Below are positions 24,901-36,900 of a stretch of DNA of 64,000 nucleotides, one piece after another. A program made the translations under genes and the position numbers. Every line of letters begins with the position of its first letter. Within the stretch, counting starts at the first letter, position 1. Under the pieces are notes generated by a model. The model saw only the letters and a program-made list of their open reading frames with translations, made no database searches and was not told the origin of the DNA. The DNA comes from Buxus sempervirens (lineage: Eukaryota; Streptophyta; Magnoliopsida; Buxales; Buxaceae), in the NCBI GenBank assembly GCA_947561395.2, contig OX387184.1, positions 10,706,205 through 10,770,204 of the forward strand, written 5' to 3'.

Positions 24901-27900
24901 TTCGGTGGAGGCAACTCGAGTTGGATCGATAGGTGGAATGTGTGTCCTTTATGCATATTACATTAGTGATATGCTTGTGGATGATATGTTGCAGTAGCCT
25001 TTCCACGTTGTAGTATTTGTTCTCAGTTTCATATGGATCAACTCAAGTTATATGTTTTTTGTTTATTTTGCCTCCTTTGGTATTAATGAGATTCAATTAA
25101 CTATCAAGAAAAAAAATATAAGATATTTAGTTGTTACAATACTGGTTAATGTGTATCTGAACACTTGTAATTGGTGCACTCCTGGAATTTTTTCTATCAC
25201 ACAAACATAGATCACATAAAGTATGTGTTCATGGAAAATTAGAACACACAAACCTCACTTTTGTCATTACTTGGTCAAGATGTTAGTTTTAGTATCATTC
25301 AATAAAATCTATAATAGGATTATTCATTTGTTTTTCTATGGTCAGTTTTGTGCATATTGTTTGATTATTTACTGATATTGTTTTTACAGCAGATTGTAGA
25401 AAAGCTTCTTAGTGCTGCTGTTGCAGATGCTGATGTTACAGTTAGGCTATCTGTCTTTACTTCCTTGCATGGAAATGGAGGTTTTGATGAATATCTGGCA
25501 CAGGCTGATAGTTTGACTGCTGTCTTTGTGGCTCTAAATGATGAGGTATTATTTCAGCCCTTTCATAAATTTTTACTAATAATTGGAGTTCTAAGTTGGA
25601 ATCTTGTTATTGTAACTGCTTTCGATGCAAATATATTTCAAAGAGATTTAAAAATTATTTTCGGTTTATTCATATTTCATAATATATGAAAATATGTACA
25701 TATATGTTTATATTTGTTTGTGTGTGAGTGTATATGTATTTATGTATGTATGTATGTATGTGTATCATTGTAAATGAGCGATTTTCCACTGGTTGTGTAT
25801 AACCACAGAGTTTGCTGGTTCTCATTTCTCTAACCTTTTGACAAATTGAGATTACTGGTTTCGTTCTCTCTGTATAGCTTTAGCTTTAGCTTTTCTTTCT
25901 TTGTAGTCCTTGCAGTAGACATCATTTTGGTCCTTATAGGCATTCAGTGTGGTCCTTATATGTTTTTTTTTCCTTGGCATAAGAAACACTTGGATCAAGC
26001 TAACACTCCGAATTTGCACAAGATTTGTTGCGTGGCAGCCTTTTCTTGATTTCTAGACATAGAATGAATGCATGCCAGGGTATATTTAGAGGGAACCAGA
26101 TAAGCTTGAATCAACTCATCTTTGGTTTTGCTTCACGAATGGCTCTATAATTTGCCCTTATATGTTTTTTGATGAATAAAAATTTTTATGATGAATAATT
26201 TGTCCTTATATGTTGCTTATACAATGTAACATTTCTGTGATTAATTGTTTCATGAAGCTATTAAGGTTTGTACTTTATATTGTTGATAGAAGTTTAAATG
26301 TTGAGCTGAAACCCTGCATCATTTTTGTTTATAGATCAGTGTCTGGTACTTTTTATTTTCCATTTTTGTATCAATTGGATGTATTTATTGACCAGTTGAT
26401 GCTTAAATATATATTCATGGTGTATTCTCTTTTGGGAACCTGTATCTTGTTCATTTTGTTTGGCGCCTTATGAACTGTCAAGTACAATGCATTACTTCAA
26501 TTGTGGAAGATTGCCTGAATTAATTATTACTTCTTTCCTCCAGTAACTAAACCACCTATCCATGTCACCTATTTGAGAATTTTACTTCTTTGTTGATTCA
26601 GGATTTCGATGTCCGAGAATTTGCTATCTCATTGGCCGGAAGATTATCTGAAAAGAATCCTGCATATGTTCTTCCTGCTTTGCGTCGCTTTCTCATACAA
26701 TTATTGACATTTCTAGAACAGAGGTGATGCAAAAATGTTTTATGCTTAAAATATCGACAGAGCTTAAACCATCCACAGAAAAAATTTATTGTGTACTAAT
26801 AGTGATTTATTTTCTAAGGAAACAAAACAACCTTTTACCATTTGTATTTTTGTTTTTAATTCTTTAGATTCTGACTTATCCCTCTTTGCTAGCAGCCCGG
26901 ATAGCAAGTGCAGAGAGGAAAGTGCCAAATTGTTGGGTTGCTTAATTCGAAATTGTGAACGGCTGATTCTTCCATATATTGCTCCAATACACAAGGTTTC
27001 ATTAGTGGTCATTTTATTTGGCTGGTCATCATCCGGAATCATAAAGAACCCCCTAATTGTGATTGCTACATTTTACACAATTCAGAGAATTTTTCTCATG
27101 TAGTAAATATTTGATGCTTCAGGCACTTGTGGCAAAGCTTTGTGAATCTACTGGGATAAATGCTAACAATGGCATTATAAATGGAGTGCTTGTAACTGTT
27201 GGGGATCTAGCTAGAGTGGTGGGTAAATTCTTCTGTCATTTGTTGCTATGCACCTTGACACCTGCTCCATCTCCATTATCTGCATGTATATGTCTCTGGT
27301 GAAGACATAGTGTCAGAGTTCATTCCATTTTTACCAAAGTTTTTTAATTTGTTCATTCTATGATGGTTCTTACACATTATGTTTTTAATAATTTGCGCTA
27401 ATAGTTGGATGCTAAAGCTTTCAATTACATGCACATGCATGCATGCACAAGCAATATATATATATTTGATGAATAGTGAAAGATATATTGAATTAGAAAA
27501 GATGGGAGATACAGTAAATATAAAACTATGGGAGATACCATGCACAAGAATATTTCACCATCAGCTAAACATAGTGCTTAGCATCTTTGATCTTTTGGTA
27601 TTAAAAAGATTTTATTTTGTTTAGGGTGGTTTTGCAATGAGGCAATATCTTCCTGAGCTTATGCCATTAATTGTTGAAGCTTTGTTGGATGGATCTGCGG
27701 TGACCAAAAGGGAAGTTGCTGTTGCAACTCTTGGTCAAGTTGTACAGAGCACTGGGTATGAGCATTTTTTCTAGGCTATTATCTCATCTTTACTTCCCCT
27801 ATGATGTTATGTTTTCATCTTCATTAATTTCCAGTATTTATTTGATGACCAGTTGGCCACATAAAATGGTTTTCGACATTGATAAGTAAAAATCACTTCC

Positions 27901-30900
27901 TTGATGTGGATGCTGGTTTATTCTTGTTTTTGTTTTGCTATATTATCTTCCAATCTCTATGAGCTAATCTGATCAAATGGACTTCAAAGGTTTTGTTCCA
28001 AGTCACTTGACTCGCATTAGGTTTCACTTGCAGAAATAAAGGTCTCTTGGCATTAAAGGCCTAGATTTTGTTTCTCATAGAATTATATGTTTTGTGTTTG
28101 TATTACAGTACTGGTCAATCCAAATCAATTATAAGTTCATTTAAAATTTTCACGAAATGTTGGATTTATGAATGACCTTTGTAACTATATCTCACACACA
28201 CACACTCTTCAGAAATACTTTTCATTGCAGAGAATGATACAAATTCAAATTCTCACAAAAACTTGATGCAAAGATATAGAAACCATTCACAGCATAGGAT
28301 AAAAAAATCTGGGACATTTCACATTTGATGTGAATATATGAGAACAATTGCTTCAATTATTCAATTCATGAATTATCCATTTCACCATTTCTACTTGTTA
28401 GAGATTTGGAGCTTTAGACAACACCACACACCCCCACGCAATACACTCCATTTGTATATAACTGGGTGTGTTTTTACTTCAGAGTATGAGTGACATTCCA
28501 CTTCTCATGTATTTATTTATATTAATCAAAATATGCAGGTAGATAGAATTCAAGGCATGTTTGAAATCGAAAGGCTATGTATAGAGGCAAACTTAAATGG
28601 TCGTGTAGGAGGTGAGAGTGATTGTTATTAATATAATTAATTGGGGAAGGGGCTTTGCTCAAAGGAATGAAGATGGGAGAATCAGTCCTTGAGTTTGCAG
28701 TGGCCTATGACCTTGCTTTAGCAAATACCTTCTTCCAAAAGAGAACTGAATTAGCTACTTATAGAGATTTTAATGTAATTACAGGCGAGAGTTTGGCTTC
28801 ACTAGCATAGGTTAATGGTGATGGATATTTGTCTCTAGAAGTAGGAGAAAGACAAATACACTAAAACAAACAAAAATAAATAAAATGGTGGAAGTTAAAT
28901 GGAGAGAATATAATAATTTTTTAGGAATAAACTAATGAATGAGGCTAGTTGGGACGTTTTGGGGGCTGCAACTAAGATGTGGAATGAAATGGCCAAGTGC
29001 ATCAAGTTGGGAAAGAAGTCTTAGGAAAATCGCAAGGTAGTATTATATCTTATAGAGAAAATTGGTGTTGGTGATGTTGTTCAGGAAGTTGTCTAAGAAA
29101 AAAGACTTTATTTTAAAAAATTGGTAAAAGAGGAGAATTCGAGAAAATTTAGAAAGATATATAAATGCTAAAAAAATAAACGAAGATGAAATTAGCAAGG
29201 TTAGAAAATATGCTTATGACAACTTGTATGATAAGTTAGGTACTAAAGAAGAGGAAAACTTTATTTATAAACTATCAAGATTTAGAGAGGAAAACAAGAA
29301 ACTTAGATCAAGTTAAATGTATCAAAAGTGAATAATCAAGAGATTTAGTAAAAGATGTGGACATTAAAGAAATGTAGAGAAAATATTTTATGAAATTATT
29401 AAATGGGGAGGTTACTCAGAGATCTAGATTCTATGTAGATTATAGCATTAATGAAAAGTAAAGAACAAATTTATATTCATAGGGTTCGAATTGTAGAAGT
29501 TAAAGATGTTGTAGTAGAAATGAAAATAGGAAGTACCTTGGGCCCAGATGGTAAAGGTATGATGTACATTGGAGATATTGGCTTATCTTGGTTAATAAAT
29601 TATTTACTGAAATTTTAATGATTGGAAAATGTCAAATACTTAGAGGCTTAGTACAGTAATACCGATATATAAGAATAAGAAAGATGTGTGAGACTCTAAA
29701 AATTATTGTTGAATTGACCTTAGGACACTATGAAATTGTGGGAAAGAGTTACTGCACATAGATTAAAACTAATAATTAGGGTGATAGAAAACAAATTTGG
29801 ATTTATCCTAGAAGGTCTACCAAAAAAGTTATATTTTTACTTTGTGCCGCTAAAATTTCGCTCCAAACAGCCCTTGTGAGACTCTTTGTGGGGGTATTTT
29901 GCTCCATTACAAGCCCAATGAAATTTCGAGCTAAATTGGACGAAGTGGGTGAAACAATGGAAATCACTGTATTTAAAAACATTATTCTTTTTTCCATTTA
30001 AATAGGCGAAACAGTTGAAATTTTGCCTAAATCCAAAAAAAAAAAATTTTGGAAATTTTCAGTTTTCCCAGCGAATTTGTGGCATGCCAACGATTTCATT
30101 TCAAAAGCCAAACCTTGCAGAAGATGAGTGTTACTGAGATGAAGACGCTAATATAGACGTGTGGCTAAACTAAAAAAGATAAAGAAAGGAAGATATTCGA
30201 AAGTGGTTGAGCATAGGATGCACTAAGGATAAAATTGAGGAGAGCAGGTTAAGGTGGTTTTGGCAGGTAAAATAAAGACTATAAGGTGTGAAAGGATGCA
30301 TATTGAAGGTCCTAAGAAGTCAAAAAGAAGACTTAAAAAGACATGGATTAAGTTAATAAAATATGACTTACATAAACATAAATTAAATGAAGATATGATT
30401 TTTGATAGAATAGGATGGAGAGACAGCATTCGTGTTGCTAACCCTACTTTGTCGGGAATTGGCTGATGTTTTAATGATGATGATGATGATGAATTAAAGC
30501 ATGCTGGTAAAGACTTGCTTTGCTTTACATTTTGTGGTATGTTAGCTAAGATGAAAAATATTGCAGCCATCCTAGTTCCTACTTTTATGATGTTTCTCCT
30601 TATCATACTTATAATATGTTAAAACATGCAGTATTTTGATCTTTGAAGGATTTGAAGCTTGCATGCACGGTTGTATTTTGAATCTTCCTGACCAATATTT
30701 CATTATATACTTGATTTGTGATGCTTTTGGAGCCTTAGACTGAATGGTATCTTTCTCTTTTGATAGTTATGTGATTACTCCTTATATTAAGTACCCTTCG
30801 TTACTGGGCTTGCTCTTGAAATTGCTGAATGGTGAGTTGGCATGGTCTACCAGGCGAGAAGTCCTGAAGGTACCTGTGAATTAGTATGCTGTAGCTGTTT

Positions 30901-33900
30901 TCATCTGATATAGTTAGTGCTGAAAACGTTGTCCACTTCTCGTCAGGTTATTGGGATCATGGGTGCTCTGGATCCCCATGTACATAAGTGCAATCAGCAA
31001 ACCTTACCAGGATCACATGGAGAAGCTACCCGTGCAGCCAGTGATACCGGTCAACACATCCGTTCTATGGATGAGCTACCAATGGACCTTTGGCCATCTT
31101 TTGCAACTTCTGAAGATTATTATTCTACAGTAAATATTTGACTGAATTATGATATATGAGAATTTATAACCGGATTTGACTATGTAAGGACGACTAAGTT
31201 ACTTGGTAAATACTAAAAAACTTGTTACGCTAAATAAATAAGTTAAAAACAATAAAGCAGCACTCTTTAATTTCCTACAGTATATGACAGGATTAAGGGG
31301 TAATTTGTATTCTTTAGTTGTAAAAAAAAAATTTTAAAGTTAATGAGATTGGAGAGTAGTTTTTGTTTTATCTAGTAGCTAATGAGGTTGGAGAGTAGTT
31401 CTATTTATTAAATTTGCGGTGATATTCAGTAGACACATGCCCGTGCGCACAAGCATGCACACCCACCCCCACCCCACCCAACAAACACCCACCCAAAAAC
31501 CCCTCTTTCTGTTGGCGTTTATGGATTGGATCACAGCACTTTGCTTGTTTTATGGTATACACACACACACACACACACAAAACCAGTGGCTGTCTTCATG
31601 TGTTGATTTTGTGATTATTGTGTCCAACACTATTTATCCTGTCAATGTTGCTTGTGATTGCATCATTGGCTGTCTCATCCTGGCAATATTTTCTGCCCCC
31701 TTTTGCCTCAAGTTGATGCCCAAAATTTATATAATGGCCTATTTTAATTTTGTTTTATTACTACAGGTTGCTATCAATTCCCTTATGCGTATTCTTCGGG
31801 ATCCCTCACTTTTTAGTTACCACCAAAAGGTGGTTGGATCTCTTATGTTCATATTCAAGGTATGTTTTATATAACTGGATATTCCTTTTTTTTTTTTCTG
31901 TATCTTTTGTATTTTTGGGATTGCTAAATTTTGTGGACTCTAATTTACTACTCTTCTTTCTCCCTTTTGCAAGAGTAGTCAATGGGCCTTGGCTGTGTCC
32001 CTTACCTACCGAAGGTGAGTCCATCAATATTTACATATTAAGTAAATTAATACACTTGTCCAATTGCTAATGTAAATATTGAGTATTAAATATTTACATG
32101 TTGAGTATTTAATAAATGAATACAGTCTCCCCCACTCTAAAAGCATTCCAATAAAGCTAGCAACTCAGCAAAAAGCTTCAATTTAAGATCCCGTTTGTTC
32201 ATCCAATTGATAATCTGTGATTTTTATAATTGTATCTTGTTTACAATTATGAATAGATAGTGTTCACTTATCTGACAATAAAGGGAACAAAATAATAAGT
32301 GGAAATAAAATAGTCACTTTTTTAAGGGTGTATAAAAATAGAAATGTTCTTAGGTGGTTCGTTTGCATAATCTATCTACCCATCTATGGATTGATCACCA
32401 TTTGGAGGTTGATGTCTTTAATTTTCTAGTGTTTAAGGTTTCATCACGGTGATAATGTGATGAAGATACATGAAATAATTACCAAGTTCATGTTACAATA
32501 ATCCTACATTATGGTTAGTGGATTCGGAATCTTATTTGTCTAGGTATATAAGATATCTTTGGATTTGTTTAATTCTGTTTATATCACTTTTCGTGTTAAT
32601 TCATTGTGATTTCTATGTAAATCTTGCTCCTTGAGAAATTACCATTGAAGTCTGCCTTAAGCAAAGCCAAAAACCTAAGTGGGCTTAATGAACATCGTGG
32701 CCTCTTTGTTTCTAGCAGGGACATCACTTGTCATCCATGGGCTTAGATCCTTTTGCCATATTTTCTGCTAATTATAGATTATATTTCTTCTATTTTATCT
32801 TTCTAACATCAGCCTTCTACTATTCTCATGGTGTCTCCAAAGCCCTGACTGCATAAAAGATATAGCACGAAGGCGACGTCGACTGTGTGACTGAAGGCGA
32901 TGGCGATTGAGCTCGGAAGAGTGCGCGCAGGCGACTGAGCGCGAAGGCGATTGTGCATGAAGGCCACTGAGCTCGAAGGCGTCTGAGCTCGGAAGGTGAC
33001 TGAGCACGAAGGCGACTGAGCTCGAAGGCGTCTGTGAGCATGAAGGCGAAGGTGAAGGCGACAGCGACTGCGTTTGTACGTTGACCGTGCGAACAAGAAG
33101 GCGTCTGAGCATGAAGGAGTAGACAGCTGTGTTTCCTATGAGTTTGGGGAGAATGCCTAAGTGGGGCTTCTCCCAAAAATCCAACGATTGTTGGGAGGTC
33201 AGGGTAGGAGACAAGGTCTTCTGTTTTAACAAAGAAAGAGGTAGAAAGGGAACGGAGCTGCACATTTCGGAGAGGAGTTCGAGATTTTCTGAATTCATAT
33301 CCTTGGATGTTCAAGGATTGAAGTGGTTTTGCTCCAAGTTACAGGGACTCTGCAGCAAGGAGCACTTGGGTTTCGTCGGTTCTTTTCGGCAGGCGAATGG
33401 TGTCTTGTTTTTGGATCTCAAGACAAACAGGCAGGGTCGCTTCCTTCAACTGTCTCTGATATCGCAGAAAATCCACCGCGCCATGATTATTCTTCCCAAG
33501 GAAAATGAGATGGTCGGGTGGGAGTTTGTTTTGTGGGGATGTGGCGTCGAACCCTCTGCATTTTCGAAGGAAGTAAAGGCGCAATGTGTGGGTTACGAAT
33601 GGGTGAATAAGAACATGACTGTTGCCGACAAGTCCGGTTCAGAGGATGGAAACAGAGTCTCGATATTGCAAGCTCCAGTGTCTCTTGAAGAATGCTGGAA
33701 TTGTCCCATTCTATGCGTATCTATTGAACCCATTATGAATTGGGAGAGGCTGCTAAATGAAGACATAAGGGGAATACACTACAACCAGCAGAAACGTTTT
33801 ATCCCTCTGTCGCCGTTTGCGGCAGTTCTGTTCATGGACACAGTGGAGGAATCAAACGAAGTAATTGCGGCAGCTGAATCCAGATCTATTAGAGTCACCT

Positions 33901-36900
33901 TCTCCAGATGGTCATCGGGATTTGCGTCTGGGGCTAGTAAATCATGCACTGGTGGTACTTGGCTCGCTATGCATGGGTTGCCTGTCCACTTGTGGTCCAA
34001 GGTGGCTTTTGAAGCTTTATGAGAGAAGTGTGGTGGCCTTAGGGAGTTGGGCTCCTTGCAGACTACCGGAACCTTGACTGGAAGTTTCACTATGAAGGTC
34101 AATGAGAAACTCCACAAAAATATCCCTCGATCGATTACGATTTGGGATGGTTTCGTGGAGCACATCATTCTAGTGGAAATTCTCCCTTTCTCCTGGTCGG
34201 AGAAGACGATATCGAGTGGGTCACCATCACTCGCTGGGAATTCCAGTAGATCATTCCGTGATGTTCTAAACTCAGGTCAACCGGAGAAGATGAACAGTGT
34301 TGTGGAAATTCAAATTTCAAACCAAGGCCAATCCGAGCAAGATTTGATTTGGCCCGGCCCAATTGCTGTAAGGGGGAGTGGCGGCCCAATCGTTGGGACT
34401 TTAGGAGACGATTTGGGAAATCGATCGTTGGGCCAATCTCAGAGAAGCGGCCCAAGGGGAGGGGGCTCAAGTGGAGGGGGCTCACTTCTCGTCATTGGGC
34501 CAAATTGAGAGAGGCGGCCCAATCGTTGAGCCTTTGGGAGACGACTTGGATCGATCGTCTCCCTCAGCTCGTTTTCAGCCTGTCCCTGGTTTGGAATAAC
34601 TTGTCGAAGGACCGCTGGCGACCACAAATGGACGAGTGGAGACGCGGATTATTGAAGACGGCAGTAATTCTTCTTCTCGTCTTTTTCTCATGCGACCCTC
34701 AGATGGAAATCAGGGTAGAAAGGAATCGGACCAACCATTGCAATGGAAGACGCAAATTAAGCAATGGGTTGAAGAAATATTCGCTCAGCTTATGGAGGAG
34801 AGAGGGGAAAGTCGAAGGGATGTAAGAAGAGATGGGAAGCAGGCCAGTAGTGTTTTCCAGGGGGTTGTTCCATAGGAGTCGTCGCCCAAGGAGAAGATTG
34901 ATTTCGTTTCGCCGCAAGTCACGAACCACGTCAGTCTCGAGAGCCGTGGGGGTTTTCCGCACGATCGGGTGAAGTTCTACTCTCGCAGAAGCAGAAAGGG
35001 TGCACAACATATCGTCTCCTCCCCTCTGTTCATTGGTAGTTTGCCTGGCGAAACAGAAAGGAGATTTCCGCCGGAAGAGTTGGGGGCCTTGTCTAGTTTT
35101 GTACCTGCGTCTCCTTTCGCCTGTCCCTTGAATTTCAACATCAACTCTGAATCTCCAGCAGCGCGATCCCAGTCTTCCCCAGGTACGTGTCTTATGCATG
35201 GCCCTGTTATTAATTGTTCCTTATTAGCTTCTCCTTCTTCGATGGGGCCGAACTTGGGAAGGGGCTAAATGACATGAATGCTATATCGCCACATTCATTG
35301 CGTTGTGATGAGGGGCGAGAGATTGTCTTGGCCAATGAGGATGGGCATATCAATGATGAGGAAGAAGAGGACATTCGTGTATGGAATCGAGTCAAACTGT
35401 TTTCCGAAGATGTTATTGAGGAAACAGTCAATCTGAAAGGGGAAAGAGTGTCGGTAAGTTTGATGGTTGATAGGTTCCGTAATAGATTAGGAAAGGATGT
35501 CGCAAGTAAATCATGAAGATTGTGACCTGGAATATTAGAGGTCTTGGGGGGGCTGAGAAGCGGAGGGCTGTGAGGGATATATTTAGTCGATGGCATCCGA
35601 AAGTAGTTGTATTAGTTGAGTCAAAAATTCTGGACGTAGATGTCGGCTTCATTAGGAGGTTATGGAACGTGGGTGGAATTGAATGGGCAAGTTTATCATC
35701 AGTGGGCAGATCAGGGGGTATAGTTGTCATGTGGGATTCTACTGCTCTTCAGGGGGGTTCTGTTCGTATAGGGGAGTTCTCAGTGTCCATTCATTTCACT
35801 TCAAGGGTTGATAACTTTTCATGGCTTCTAACTGTTGTTTATGGCCCCTGTAGATCTAGGGGTAGGGATACCTTGGGTGGTGTTAGGGGACTTTAACGTT
35901 TATAGATACTGCCACGAAACCAATAAAACCCACCCAAGAGTAACTAGGAGCATGAGAGAATTCTCCTGTTGGATTCATTATTGTGACCTCATTGATTACC
36001 CGCTTGCGAGTGGTTCATTCACATGGTCAAACTTTTAGGACCCTCCCCTCTGCTCTAGGTTAGATAGATGCCTGGCATCGGCCTCTTGGGATGATCATTT
36101 CACATTCATGGTTCAACTTTTGCTCCCTAGGCCCACATTTGATCATAGCCCAATTCTACTGTCAAATAAAAACATAAGAAATGGTCATGTTCCTTTCCGT
36201 TTTGAGAATATGTGGTTGGAACACCCTGATTTCCCGGATTTGTTTAAGGAATGGTGGAGAATTGGGAGGGCTGGAATCGTAGGCTGGGCGGACTTTATAT
36301 TCATGCGGAGTTTGAGGGAAGTGAAAAAAAGCATTAAAGGTTGGAATAATGATTCTTTTGGGAGACTTGAAACTAAGAAAGAAGAAGCACTTCAGGAACT
36401 AGAGAGACTTGACAATAAGGAGGGGAGTGGAATATGGAATCAAGAAGATTGAGTGAGACAGCTTGAGATTAAAGGTAAAATAAAGGAGATCTTAAGACTC
36501 GAGGAAATATCTTGGAGACAAAAATCAAGGATAACATGGCTGAAGGAGGGAGATGGGAACACGGCTTTTTTCCATAAGGTTGCAAATGGAAGAAAATGTA
36601 AGAATGCGTTGCATAGATTGGAGATTGAAGATAGGGTGGTTGAGAACATGGAGGAGATTGGGGAGTGCCTCGTGGATTTTTATTTTGATTTATACAGGAC
36701 GGATCATGAGTTTAAATGCCGTCTAAAAGATAGGGGTCAATCAAAGGTGAATGCAATGGATAGAGAGTGGTTAGAGAGAGAGTTCGAGGAAGAGGAAATT
36801 AGGGAAGCAATTTGGGAATTGGATGGAGATAAAGCCCCAGGCCCGGATGGATTCACGATATCCTTTTACAAAATGAATTGGGGGACTATTAAAGAACAGC

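Larger units (their letters stand above)
28640..30492 (+). mobile_element. RTE-type LINE remnant
   Basis: Stop-ridden but collinear traces of the plant RTE ORF: endonuclease end ([29 protein letters not shown] near 28690-28750), [21 protein letters not shown] start (STLGPDGKG near 29550; then ENKFGFI near 29790), and after a MITE the 3' module [20 protein letters not shown] and LRWFWQV (30190-30270), a LKRHGLS-type end and the 3' (GAT)n repeat at 30474-30492, typical of RTE tails. The chain fits the plant RTE consensus I remember (NEDIRxxLGVAPIxDKMxE). Inactive. Confidence 0.8.

Noticed and set aside
32809-33298. Minus-strand Ser/Arg-rich ORFs before the LINE ORF1
   Set aside because: They arise from the GC-rich tandem repeat, which is open in several frames at once.
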